Assembly (NCBI GenBank): GCA_025800305.1
Contig: JAOXRY010000295.1
Span: 1-21,536, forward strand
Length of the DNA stretch: 21,536 nucleotides
From: Campylobacterales bacterium
GTDB taxonomy: Bacteria; Campylobacterota; Campylobacteria; Campylobacterales; SZUA-545
Direction: 5' to 3'
Part shown: positions 1-7,518 of the stretch, piece by piece
How positions within the stretch are numbered: position 1 is the first letter of the stretch
Layout of the letters: each line of letters opens with the position of its first letter
Translations under genes and position numbers: made by a program
The notes under the pieces: model-generated
Told to the model about the DNA's origin: nothing
Seen by the model: the letters and a program-made list of their open reading frames with translations, nothing else
The model's database searches: none

Positions 1-2267
1 ATCTCATCAACGATAAGCTTCACATCACCTACCATCTCTTCTTTGATTGGTGTTTCCACAGAACTTTGAACTGCTATAATCTCTTGCTTAAGCTCTTTGA
101 TCTGATTTTTTAGTTTTGAGATACCTTGAAGTACATCATTGTTTTTTACTTCCCTTTGAGCTTGAGTAACTGTTTGCATAAATGACTTAGCATAGGCAAT
201 TGCACTAAGTCCACAAACTGCTTCGATTCTTCTAACACCAGCACTAACACCAGATTCTTTTACAATAAAAAACGATCCAATCTCAGCAGTATTATCAATA
301 TGGGTTCCTCCACAAAGCTCCACAGAAACAGAACCAAAGTCAACGACTCTTACTTTATCGCCATACTTTTCACCAAAAAGTGCTTTTGCGCCTTTCTCTC
401 TTGCTTCTTCTATTGAAACTTCTTCTGTTTTTCTACCAATCGCTTCTTCAACTCTTTTATTTACCCAAAATTCAATCTCTGAGATCTGCTCTTTTGTAAG
501 TGCCTTTGGATAGTTAAAGTCAAATCTTAATCTGTTTTCATCACAGTAAGAACCAGCTTGTACCGCGTTCTCTCCTAAGATCTCAGCTAATGCAGAGTGC
601 ATAATGTGAGTTGCTGAATGGTGTTTTGTAATTTCAGATCTTATTCCTGCAACTAGTGCCTCAACCTCCTCACCTAAAGAGATCTTAGAAGTCACTTTTA
701 CTTTTGAAAGATTTAGACCAAAATATTTTTCTGTTCCTGTAACTTCTGCTTTTCCAACAATCTCTCCGTTGTCTCCAACTTGACCACCACTGGTTGCATA
801 AAATGGTGTCTTATCAAGCATAATCATTCCATCACCACTGTCTAATGACTCAACAGTTTTTCCATTTCCATCAAGAAGAGCTACAACCTTTGCTTTAGAT
901 CTTAAACTCTCATATCCAACAAACTCATTCTCTCCATGCTTTTCTAAAAGAGTTTTAAAATCTCCCTCAGCTTCCGCATCTCCACTACCTTTCCAAGCAG
1001 CTTTTGCTTTGGCTTTTTGTTCTGCCATACAACTATTGTATTTTTCTATATCAACATCTAAGTTTTTATCTCTTAAAAGAACCTGTGTCAGATCTAGTGG
1101 GAATCCATGGGTATCGTAAAGTTTAAATGCAACTTCTCCACTAAAAATCTTCTCACCAATTTCTAGCTCTTTATTAAATAGTGCTAAACCATCTTCAATA
1201 GTGTCTAAAAATCTTTTTTCTTCTAACTGGATTAGCTCTTTTACCCCTTCTTTTTTCTCATCAAGATAAGGATACGCTTCTACCATAATTGCTACAAGAG
1301 TATCCACAAGTTTATACATAAAAGGATCTTTGATTCCTAAAAGATATCCATGAGTTACTGCTCTTCTTAAAATTCTTCTAAGAACATATCCTCTTCCTTC
1401 ATTGGAAAAGTTTGTTCCTTGAGATAAAAGGAAAGTTGCAGATCTAATATGATCAGCAATAACTCTATAACTCGCCCCTGAATCATAAGAGTATTTCTCC
1501 CCTGTAAATTCAGAAACTTTTCTAATTAGTGGCATGAAAAGTTCACTATCATAGTTACTTAAGTGACCTTCTTTAATAGCGATAATTCTTTCCAGACCCA
1601 TTCCTGTATCAATAGAAGGTTTTGGGAGTGGATTTAATGTACCACTCTCATCTCTGTTATATTGCATGAAAACAAGATTCCAGATCTCTAAAAATCTATC
1701 ACCTTCTCCACCAAGATAGTCCTCATCAGATGAGAAGTTCTCTTCCCCTTGGTCATAATGGATCTCACTACAAGGACCACAAGGACCAGTATCTCCCATT
1801 TGCCAAAAGTTATCTTTATCACCCATTTTAATAATCATATTTGCTGGAACATATTTTTTCCAGATCTCTCCAGCTTCATCATCTGAATCATGGATTGTAA
1901 TCCAAAGTTTCTCTTTTGGAAGTTTCACAACTTCTGTTAAAAATTCCCATGCAAAAGCAATTGCATCTTCTTTAAAATAATCTCCAAACGAAAAGTTTCC
2001 AAGCATTTCAAAAAACGTATGGTGTCTAGCAGTAAAACCTACATTGTCTAAATCGTTGTGTTTTCCACCTGCACGAATACAGGTCTGGCTAGTTGTTGCT
2101 CTTGGGTTTTCTGGGATTGGAACTTCCCCTGTAAAAACTGGCTTAAACTGTACCATTCCTGCATTTGTAAAAAGTAAGGTTGCATCATCTGGAACAAGTG
2201 GAGAACTATCTAGCTTCTCATGTTTTTTTGATTCAAAATAGTTTAAAAACTCTTTTCTAATATCCAT
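1..2267 (-). CDS. alaS: Alanyl-tRNA synthetase, C-terminal end cut by the window edge
   Basis: Charges tRNA-Ala with alanine in the cytoplasm. I translated the minus strand from ATG at 2267, preceded by an AAGAAG ribosome site: it opens MDIRKEFLNYFESKKH and continues through the class II catalytic core (TARHHTFFEMLGNFSFGDYF, GDTGPCGPCSEIHYD, IDTGMGLER). The editing domain carries the zinc motif HHSATH at about residues 549-554 and CGGTH at about 652-656, so the four metal ligands are present. About 755 residues are visible. The family is usually about 850-880, so only the end of the C-terminal domain is missing; the visible tail is already a coiled-coil-like stretch (KLKNQIKELKQEI). No frameshift was seen. 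It is transcribed away from proC. Identification is certain; only the left end is unknown. Confidence 0.97.
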   Translation of the reverse strand, partial: MDIRKEFLNYFESKKHEKLDSSPLVPDDATLLFTNAGMVQFKPVFTGEVPIPENPRATTSQTCIRAGGKHNDLDNVGFTARHHTFFEMLGNFSFGDYFKEDAIAFAWEFLTEVVKLPKEKLWITIHDSDDEAGEIWKKYVPANMIIKMGDKDNFWQMGDTGPCGPCSEIHYDQGEENFSSDEDYLGGEGDRFLEIWNLVFMQYNRDESGTLNPLPKPSIDTGMGLERIIAIKEGHLSNYDSELFMPLIRKVSEFTGEKYSYDSGASYRVIADHIRSATFLLSQGTNFSNEGRGYVLRRILRRAVTHGYLLGIKDPFMYKLVDTLVAIMVEAYPYLDEKKEGVKELIQLEEKRFLDTIEDGLALFNKELEIGEKIFSGEVAFKLYDTHGFPLDLTQVLLRDKNLDVDIEKYNSCMAEQKAKAKAAWKGSGDAEAEGDFKTLLEKHGENEFVGYESLRSKAKVVALLDGNGKTVESLDSGDGMIMLDKTPFYATSGGQVGDNGEIVGKAEVTGTEKYFGLNLSKVKVTSKISLGEEVEALVAGIRSEITKHHSATHIMHSALAEILGENAVQAGSYCDENRLRFDFNYPKALTKEQISEIEFWVNKRVEEAIGRKTEEVSIEEAREKGAKALFGEKYGDKVRVVDFGSVSVELCGGTHIDNTAEIGSFFIVKESGVSAGVRRIEAVCGLSAIAYAKSFMQTVTQAQREVKNNDVLQGISKLKNQIKELKQEIIAVQSSVETPIKEEMVGDVKLIVDE

Positions 2268-2298
2268 TGTAGACTTCTTTATTTCTAATTAATTCGCG

Positions 2299-2304
2299 AT
2301 TATA
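2299..2304 (-). promoter_or_regulatory. Putative sigma70 promoter (-10) for alaS
   Basis: On the minus strand the sequence reads TGATATAAT, a perfect -10 hexamer with the TGn extension. It would start transcription about 25 bases before the alaS ATG. No good -35 is visible, which is usual for sigma70 promoters in Campylobacterota. Inferred from sequence only. Confidence 0.5.
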
Positions 2305-2320
2305 TCAAATATTTTTTCTT

Positions 2321-2349
2321 TTGTCCTAAATTTTATCTTCTGGTATACT
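2321..2349 (+). promoter_or_regulatory. Putative sigma70 promoter for proC
   Basis: TTGTCC (2321-2326), a 17-base spacer and TATACT (2344-2349) give a well spaced -35/-10 pair. The predicted start lies about 30 bases before the proC ATG, which has an AGGAAG ribosome site at 2378-2383. Confidence 0.5.
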
Positions 2350-2388
2350 TTCAACTAAATAAATTTAATCAAAAAACAGGAAGTATCT

Positions 2389-3129
2389 ATGAAACTATTA
2401 CTTATTGGTGCTGGAAATATGGGTGGTGCTATGCTAAAAGGACTATCAAGTTTTGACATCACTGTTGTAGAGGCATATGAACCAAGACAAAAAGAGTTAA
2501 AAGATCTCTATCCAAATATAACTATTGTTGACTCTTGCGATGATGTTTCTGGTTTTGTTGTAATTCTAGCAATCAAACCTCAATCATTTCCAAACCTTAC
2601 CCTAAATGGAACAGCAGAAGGTCTGATTTCAATTATGGCTGGTGTAAAAATAGAAGATCTAAAAAATGTTTCTGCAAAAAGTTATATCCGTTCTATGCCA
2701 AATATTGCAGCTCTTGTAAATAAATCTGCAACTGCAATTACCGGGGATGTAGAATTAAAAGAGACTGCTGTAGAAGTTCTCTCATCAATCGGTTCTGTAA
2801 CGTGGGTTGATACGGAAAAAGATCTGGACATCGCAACAGCAATTGCTGGAAGTGCTCCTGCTTGGATAGCTATGGTTGCTGAGGCTCTTTCTGATGGAGC
2901 TGTAAAGTGTGGTTTAAAAAGAGATGAAAGTTATAAATTCATCCAAGGACTTTTTGAAGGTATGGGTGAAGTTTTAAAAGAAGAACATCCTGCTATTTTA
3001 AAAGATAAAGTAACAAGTCCTGCTGGAACTACAATCGCTGGTTTAGCGAAGCTAGAAGAGGGAAAAGTAAGAGACAGCTTCATTAAAGCTACAGAAGCTG
3101 CTTTTAACAGAGCCAATCAAACTCAATAA
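2389..3129 (+). CDS. proC: Pyrroline-5-carboxylate reductase
   Basis: Catalyses the last step of proline synthesis, NAD(P)H-dependent reduction of 1-pyrroline-5-carboxylate. The N-terminus holds the Rossmann nucleotide-binding motif GAGNMGGAM (residues 7-15). AIKPQ (61-65) and RSMPNIAALVNKSATAITG (101-119) match the family core. The C-terminal dimerisation and active-site domain has AGSAPAWIAMVAEALSDGAVKCG (153-175) and TSPAGTTIAGL (209-219), which is the family signature. At 246 residues it is slightly short (usual 255-280) but has all motifs. Start: ATG with AGGAAG five bases upstream and its own promoter. Its last bases overlap the stop of the convergent small gene at 3123-3386, and no terminator hairpin is visible between them. 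Confidence 0.95.
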   Translation: MKLLLIGAGNMGGAMLKGLSSFDITVVEAYEPRQKELKDLYPNITIVDSCDDVSGFVVILAIKPQSFPNLTLNGTAEGLISIMAGVKIEDLKNVSAKSYIRSMPNIAALVNKSATAITGDVELKETAVEVLSSIGSVTWVDTEKDLDIATAIAGSAPAWIAMVAEALSDGAVKCGLKRDESYKFIQGLFEGMGEVLKEEHPAILKDKVTSPAGTTIAGLAKLEEGKVRDSFIKATEAAFNRANQTQ

Positions 3130-3386
3130 TGTGTATAAATATCTTTTCTGTTAACTAAAAATGAATAAATATTGACCTTGACACTCTTAGTAGTTAGTTC
3201 TGTAGGATAAAAGTCTTTGTCTATAGAGTTTACCAAATCAATAAGATCACTATCAAGGGTATTACTATTTACATCTGATAAGGCTTTATCAAGAAGCTTT
3301 CTATTTTTATAAAAATGGCTTCTGTGTGTAGGATAAGTATCTGCTAAATACCGCAGTAAAATTATTACTAAATCTACACCCGCCAT
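3123..3386 (-). CDS. Small unknown protein coupled to a Panacea-like gene (candidate toxin or partner)
   Basis: I do not recognise this 87-residue protein. It begins MAGVDLVIILLRYLADTYPTH and has a short hydrophobic N-terminal helix, then a polar, mixed-charge body; there is no cysteine cluster or nucleotide-binding motif. Its ATG directly abuts the TAA of the upstream gene with no bases between, and GAGGAA inside the upstream gene's last codons serves as ribosome site, so the two are almost certainly translated together. Its TGA lies inside the 3' end of the convergent proC gene (7-base overlap). Because small toxins are commonly encoded beside Panacea-type antitoxins, it is a candidate toxin, but the sequence alone does not show this. 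It may also be the remnant of a longer gene cut off where proC begins. Confidence 0.6.
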   Translation of the reverse strand: MAGVDLVIILLRYLADTYPTHRSHFYKNRKLLDKALSDVNSNTLDSDLIDLVNSIDKDFYPTELTTKSVKVNIYSFLVNRKDIYTHY

Positions 3387-3917
3387 TTATTCCTCAAATA
3401 AGTCCACATAATCTTGTGATTTCTGACGTATGTTATAAAAAACAGCTTGTTCTTTCCGTAGTTTTTCTCCGGTAAGTTCCTTATCAGTATGTAGTATCTC
3501 TTCTAAATCTTCTTTATTAAAATTCTTTAAGTTATAGTATTCATCATATGGCACTAAATTATAAATCATTAACGAATGAATATGCTTAATGATTTTATCA
3601 AAGTCTTTTGATGGATTTCCACTATGCCATTTTTCAAAAATCAGATCTATTTCATCTTTGATTTCATCTTCCAAATTAATTTCATCTTCATTATAACCAT
3701 CAATTCTTTTTGCCACGTCTATCGAAAAAGGTCCAAACTCATAGCTCTTAAATTTTACATTAGTTATATGAGTCTCATATTTTTTGTAATATTCAAGCTC
3801 TAGTAAAAATATGTATTTTTGATATAGTCGTTCCCAAAGTTGTGCCCCACCATTTTTCTTTGTCATATACTTAATGATATTATCTATCACGTTCTTTGAT
3901 GCAATATTTAAAGACAT
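3387..3917 (-). CDS. Panacea/SocA-like domain protein, putative antitoxin
   Basis: The 176-residue protein carries a block at about residues 30-75 (QKYIFLLELEYYKKY, then KFKSYEFGPFSIDVAKRIDG) that resembles the core of the Panacea (DUF4065, SocA-like) domain, in which a lysine-rich helix is followed by a Y-GPF/GPV turn. The family includes antitoxins that neutralise many unrelated toxins and the proteolytic adaptor SocA. No helix-turn-helix domain is attached. The start is ATG with a strong AAAGGAG ribosome site (around 3923-3929). It lies 59 bases downstream of coaX on the same strand and is followed without a gap by the 87-residue gene. The pair sits as a cassette between two housekeeping genes. 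The domain call is from remembered family features, not a profile search, so function is tentative. Confidence 0.65.
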   Translation of the reverse strand: MSLNIASKNVIDNIIKYMTKKNGGAQLWERLYQKYIFLLELEYYKKYETHITNVKFKSYEFGPFSIDVAKRIDGYNEDEINLEDEIKDEIDLIFEKWHSGNPSKDFDKIIKHIHSLMIYNLVPYDEYYNLKNFNKEDLEEILHTDKELTGEKLRKEQAVFYNIRQKSQDYVDLFEE

Positions 3918-3976
3918 AAAAACTCCTTTCGTTTAGTTTATTACTAGCAATTTAACAAAAATAAAATAAAGTAAAG

Positions 3977-4627
3977 CTAAAATAGAGTATCTTTTTGGTG
4001 TAGATTATTCTCTTCAATAATCTGCTCCATCCCTCTAAAGACTAAGATATTATCTACCATTGCATTATCAAAAAACTTGGCAAAATATGCACCGTCACCA
4101 CCTGTGAAATAGATCTTTTTATTCTTTGCAGATCTTTGGATGATACTAACAACTGAAGCAATAATCCCATAGCTAATTGCATCTGCTGTGTCTTGAGGAA
4201 GAGCCTCAATATCTACAGCCATGTTGATACTTTTCGCTAACTTTGGTGAGATTGAAGCGTAGATCTTTTCGTACCTATTAAGACCTGGCAGGATATATCC
4301 ACCAAGATGGATTCCACCAGCCATGATATCAACTGTAATCGCGCTTCCTGCATCTACAACCACCCCATCAGGAGCAGCAAGACAGGCAACGGCTCTATCA
4401 ACTCCAATTCCTTGATATGTTGTATCAAAATCTACGTATTTATTAATTAAAGTAACGTCTCTAACTTTTTGTAGTCTCTCTAAAGCTTCGTCTTGAACGC
4501 TGATTGCATAGATTGGAAGACCATCTGCCCACTTGTCAAATTTTGGCTCTTTATCGATTTTTTCGTGCCAAATTTTTCCCTTGTAGTAGAAGTGGTATCT
4601 TGAATTTCCAATATCACACAGAATCAT
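3977..4627 (-). CDS. coaX: Type III pantothenate kinase
   Basis: Phosphorylates pantothenate in the first step of coenzyme A synthesis. The 216-residue protein has the type III (CoaX, ASKHA fold) motifs in order: DIGNS (5-9, phosphate loop), GIGVDRAVAC (73-82), VVDAGSAITVD (90-100, second phosphate site and catalytic Asp), GGYILPG (109-115) and FTGGDG near the C-terminus. It is short for the family (usually about 240-260), as expected in this phylum. The ATG at 4627 overlaps the 3' end of the upstream 109-residue gene by 14 bases, so the two form an operon and are probably translationally coupled. The kinase is unrelated to the CoaA enzyme of E. coli. Confidence 0.93.
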   Translation of the reverse strand: MILCDIGNSRYHFYYKGKIWHEKIDKEPKFDKWADGLPIYAISVQDEALERLQKVRDVTLINKYVDFDTTYQGIGVDRAVACLAAPDGVVVDAGSAITVDIMAGGIHLGGYILPGLNRYEKIYASISPKLAKSINMAVDIEALPQDTADAISYGIIASVVSIIQRSAKNKKIYFTGGDGAYFAKFFDNAMVDNILVFRGMEQIIEENNLHQKDTLF

Positions 4628-4943
4628 AGACTCTCCATTTTAGATCTTTTAATTTGGCTTTTGCTTTTGAACAAAGAGGTGAATCAATAAATATAAGATG
4701 ATTTTTAAAATTATGTTCCTCTTTCTTTCTCACTAAATCGGTAATTTTCACAATTTCATCAACATTTTTTTGTAAAAAACGTGATTTACTGCTAAGAAAA
4801 AAAATAATGGAGTAGTAGTCTTTTTCATCAATCCCTATAAAAACATCAACTTTTTTACGTACCCCTATCTCTTTTAAATTAAACTCTTTTAAAGATCTAT
4901 ATATAAGCTTTTTTCTTATTAATCTATCAACAAATTCTTTCAT
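4614..4943 (-). CDS. Small protein of unknown function upstream of coaX
   Basis: This 109-residue basic protein is not one I can name. It has a lysine/arginine-rich N-terminus, then alternating strands and helices (VDVFIGIDE, YYSIIFFLSSKSRFL) and a C-terminal stretch HLIFIDSPLCSKAKAKLKDL. The pattern of an Asp-containing strand followed by a Lys-containing strand is faintly reminiscent of nuclease-like alpha/beta folds, but the catalytic motif cannot be assigned. It overlaps coaX by 14 bases, which argues that it is a real coding gene. The start is ATG at 4943; the ribosome site is weak (GAGGGA is too far upstream). It diverges from the lipoprotein gene at 5010, with 66 bases between. Confidence 0.75.
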   Translation of the reverse strand: MKEFVDRLIRKKLIYRSLKEFNLKEIGVRKKVDVFIGIDEKDYYSIIFFLSSKSRFLQKNVDEIVKITDLVRKKEEHNFKNHLIFIDSPLCSKAKAKLKDLKWRVYDSV

Positions 4944-4950
4944 AAATTGT

Positions 4951-4979
4951 TTGTCTTTTTCCCTCTGTTTTTTTATAAT
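4951..4979 (+). promoter_or_regulatory. Sigma70 promoter for the CsgG-like lipoprotein gene
   Basis: TTGTCT (4951-4956), a 17-base spacer and a perfect TATAAT (4974-4979) make one of the best promoter matches in the window. The predicted transcript starts near 4986, about 25 bases before the GTG at 5010. This excludes the upstream ATG at 4947 as the translation start. Confidence 0.6.
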
Positions 4980-5009
4980 ACTTTAACATATTCAATTAAA
5001 GGATGTTTT

Positions 5010-5705
5010 GTGAGAGGTTTTCAAATCTTTACTCTGTCTCTTCTTTTTATTTTTACTGGCTGTATAACCCCTACTCCAAAGCAGTTGTCAAAAAAAGAGA
5101 TTACAATTAATGGTAAGATTTTTCAAAATATTGGAGACACTCTTACTATAGAAACAGAAAAAAAGCTTCTATCTGAAAACTCTTATGAAGATACTATTGG
5201 AAATAAGATTATTCGAAATTCTCTTTTTACTAAAGATATGGATCTTTTTATACAGAACCAAAAGTTCACTGTAAGAAAAGTCTCTGGAGATAAGATAGCC
5301 CTTTCAAAATCTGATATTTCACCTCATAATATAAAAATAAAGACCCTTCAAAAAAAAGTAGCAGTTATTAACTTTCCTGTAGCAGACGAAGATCTAGCCT
5401 ATCAGTTTTCATCCAAAAGAATCAGCGATAAACTTAAAAAATCTGGTTATTTCCAAATTATTGAAGAATGGAAAGTTAAAAAAGTAATCGTAAAACAAAA
5501 TCTCATCTCTTTAGGAGATATAAGTGGTGATACTTCATCAAAAATTGGTAGAGATCTTGAAGCTGATATTGTTGTAAGTGGAAAGATAAGGAGAAAATGT
5601 AGCAACTGGATTGTTGAAATTAGAATAGTAGACGTAAAAACAAAATCAGTTATTTCAGATCTAGAAGATAAAATCAAGGTAAAAGAATTTAATCCAGCTA
5701 ATTAA
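5010..5705 (+). CDS. Lipoprotein with CsgG/LpoB-like domain
   Basis: A 231-residue exported lipoprotein. I start it at GTG 5010, not the ATG at 4947, because AAAGGA lies six bases upstream, the promoter -10 is inside the longer version, and the signal peptide then reads normally: RGFQIFTLSLLFIFTGC, with the lipidated cysteine about residue 18. The C-terminal half (from about KKVAVINFPVADEDLAYQF to GRDLEADIVVSGKI) matches the CsgG/FlgO/LpoB type fold: a strand V-V-NF, the S-I-L-SG-F-I-E pattern, then a G-DLEADIVVSG block. Known relatives sit at the outer membrane in curli secretion, flagellar collars or penicillin-binding-protein activation; which applies is unknown. Its stop directly abuts the stop of the convergent Xer gene, with no intergenic base. 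Confidence 0.8.
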   Translation: MRGFQIFTLSLLFIFTGCITPTPKQLSKKEITINGKIFQNIGDTLTIETEKKLLSENSYEDTIGNKIIRNSLFTKDMDLFIQNQKFTVRKVSGDKIALSKSDISPHNIKIKTLQKKVAVINFPVADEDLAYQFSSKRISDKLKKSGYFQIIEEWKVKKVIVKQNLISLGDISGDTSSKIGRDLEADIVVSGKIRRKCSNWIVEIRIVDVKTKSVISDLEDKIKVKEFNPAN

Positions 5706-6530
5706 CTACAAACCTTTTGACATAGGATGGTACTTAAAAACTGTTTCCTTAAGATTTTCTTTTTGCAGATGGGTATAGATTTGAGTTGTATTTATAGAAG
5801 CATGACCTAGAAGTTCTTGAACAACTCTTAAATCTGCTCCTCCCAAAATCAAAGAGGTCGCAAAAGAGTGGCGAAAAACGTGAGGGGAATTTCCGAAATA
5901 TTTTTTTGATCTTTTAAAAGCAAAGATCCTACTAAGTTTTCCTCCTTTGTAGTTTGACCATAGATCTTCACTATAAAAAGGTCTTAAAGAGAGATATTCA
6001 TCAATTGCACTTAGAGCTCTTTTTGCCACAGGAACAACTCTCTCTTTATCTCCTTTTCCAGATCTAATAGTCAACCATCCACCTTCAAAATCCTCTTTTT
6101 TTATATCTAATGCTTCACTAACCCTACAGCCACTGGCATAAAGAAAAAGAAAAAAAGCATAATCTCTATAATCTGTCCACTTTTTTCTATCAATTAGATC
6201 TAATCCATCTTCAATATCTTCTGGGCTTAGATATTTAGGAAGATTTTGTGTTACTTTTGCAGATCTTAGTACTGGAATATTATCGATTTTATCTTGCTGT
6301 TCAAGGTATTTGAAAAAAGAGTTTATTGTTGAAAGTTTACGGTTGAGTGTTCTTTTATTGGAGTATCTTTCTAGATAGGTATAGACAGTATCTGTAGAAA
6401 CTTTTTTTAAGTCTTCTCCTATAAACTCACTAAACTGATAAAGATCTTGTCCGTATGCTTCGATGGTTTTTTGATTCAGTCCTTTGATAACACTGGCATA
6501 ATCACAAAAACCATCGATTAAATTATTCAA
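5706..6530 (-). CDS. Xer-type tyrosine recombinase
   Basis: A 274-residue site-specific recombinase of the tyrosine family, in the XerC/XerD/XerH size class. The N-terminal SAM-like DNA-binding domain covers about residues 1-95. The catalytic domain has the complete set of active residues: R136 in GCRVSEALD, K159 in SGKGDKERVVPV, H217 and R220 in HVFRHSFAT, H243 in LLGHASI and nucleophile Y252 in TTQIYTHL. It is therefore expected to be active, most likely in resolving chromosome dimers at dif. It is shorter than the about 350-residue XerH of Helicobacter and Campylobacter, so I do not assign XerC, XerD or XerH. Its ATG overlaps the upstream BamB-like gene by 8 bases, an operon arrangement that speaks against a mobile-element integrase. 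Confidence 0.9.
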   Translation of the reverse strand: MNNLIDGFCDYASVIKGLNQKTIEAYGQDLYQFSEFIGEDLKKVSTDTVYTYLERYSNKRTLNRKLSTINSFFKYLEQQDKIDNIPVLRSAKVTQNLPKYLSPEDIEDGLDLIDRKKWTDYRDYAFFLFLYASGCRVSEALDIKKEDFEGGWLTIRSGKGDKERVVPVAKRALSAIDEYLSLRPFYSEDLWSNYKGGKLSRIFAFKRSKKYFGNSPHVFRHSFATSLILGGADLRVVQELLGHASINTTQIYTHLQKENLKETVFKYHPMSKGL

Positions 6531-7518
6531 TAACGATTATTTTCTTTGAGTAATAGATTTTGTTTTGATCCATAAAAATATAGTCATCTATATCATCTGG
6601 AATCCAATAGATTTTAGATTGTTGAAGCTTTTTATCTAGTTTGATTACATAGCCACTATGTTCTGTTATATAAAGATTTTCTTTTGTATCAGAAACTCCT
6701 ACAAATCTTGCAAAATCAAATTTTTTCTTCTCATACTCTTGAAGGTTTTCATCAAGTAAAACAACATTTCCATCAATTGTTAAAAGAAATAGATTCTCTT
6801 TATCTGTATATAAAAACCTTACTTCTTTTTTAACACTTTCAATATTTTCATCACCTATAGAGTAAATAGTTTCATTGGTTGCTGCAATAATTCTATCTTT
6901 GTAGACTTTTAAAAATAGAATATTTGAGAAAAATTGCTGTTGACCAATAATAAAGTCTCTTACAAACTTTAACTCCTTTTCATCAACTACAACTATTTTC
7001 CCATCTAATGTAGGAAAAAGGATTAATCCATCTGCAAATAGTGGAGATGCAATATCGGAAGTTGTTGTAAAAGCCTTTTTACTTTTCTCTTTAAAAACAA
7101 TTTTTGATTTTTTAATATCAATAACTAAGATTTCATTGTTTCCTAAAAGTAATGCTAGAAGATTTTTTCCATTATAACTTCCACTTTGTGCCCTTACATC
7201 TAACTTAAAATTGAATAGTTCCTGTCCATTTTTATCACTTAAAAGAACTTCACCTTCTGGCTTAGTCGAGATTAAATAGTTTTCTTCTGCACCTATTAGC
7301 TGATAGCCTTGAGGAAGGGCTGATGGAATGACTCCACTATTTGCCACAACCACTTCACCATTTGCCATAGTAGAACCTGCCAATGCTGATTCTACAATTG
7401 AAGAAGGAAGCCTTTTGCTATATCCTAGATGTCCTTCTATCTCTCCTGGGTTGTACTGATTTTTTGATGTACAACCTAAGAAAAAAGCAAAAGGAAGTAT
7501 AAAAAGTAGTTTTTTAAT
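6523..7518 (-). CDS. BamB-like beta-propeller lipoprotein, probable ATT start
   Basis: Reading the open frame upstream of the only canonical candidate (TTG at 7383) gives a textbook lipoprotein leader, MKKLLFILPFAFFLGC, with the lipobox cysteine at residue 16. It would have to start at ATT (7518-7516), because no ATG, GTG or TTG exists between the in-frame TAG and the lipobox. AGGA lies seven bases before this ATT, and ATT overlaps the upstream TAA stop. The 331-residue product has repeated strand patterns such as ISTKPEGEVLLSDKNGQELF and LLTIDGNVVLLDENLQEYEK, typical of PQQ-type beta-propellers including BamB of the outer membrane assembly machine (usual length about 380). The neighbour order YfgM-like then BamB-like resembles yfgM-bamB in gammaproteobacteria. 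Family membership is fairly likely; membership of the Bam complex is inferred. Confidence 0.75.
   Translation of the reverse strand: MKKLLFILPFAFFLGCTSKNQYNPGEIEGHLGYSKRLPSSIVESALAGSTMANGEVVVANSGVIPSALPQGYQLIGAEENYLISTKPEGEVLLSDKNGQELFNFKLDVRAQSGSYNGKNLLALLLGNNEILVIDIKKSKIVFKEKSKKAFTTTSDIASPLFADGLILFPTLDGKIVVVDEKELKFVRDFIIGQQQFFSNILFLKVYKDRIIAATNETIYSIGDENIESVKKEVRFLYTDKENLFLLTIDGNVVLLDENLQEYEKKKFDFARFVGVSDTKENLYITEHSGYVIKLDKKLQQSKIYWIPDDIDDYIFMDQNKIYYSKKIIVIE

Noticed and set aside
2044..2241. 65-codon open frame on the plus strand
   Set aside because: It lies antisense inside alaS, whose protein reads perfectly across the region; no ribosome site or family match.
4947..5009. Longer N-terminus for the CsgG-like lipoprotein from ATG 4947
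   Set aside because: The promoter lies inside this stretch, there is no ribosome site, and it would place about 20 extra hydrophobic residues before a normal lipoprotein leader.
5706..6530. Tyrosine recombinase as evidence of a genomic island or integron
   Set aside because: Its length and operon position fit a housekeeping Xer protein; no tRNA, attachment repeats or phage genes are nearby.
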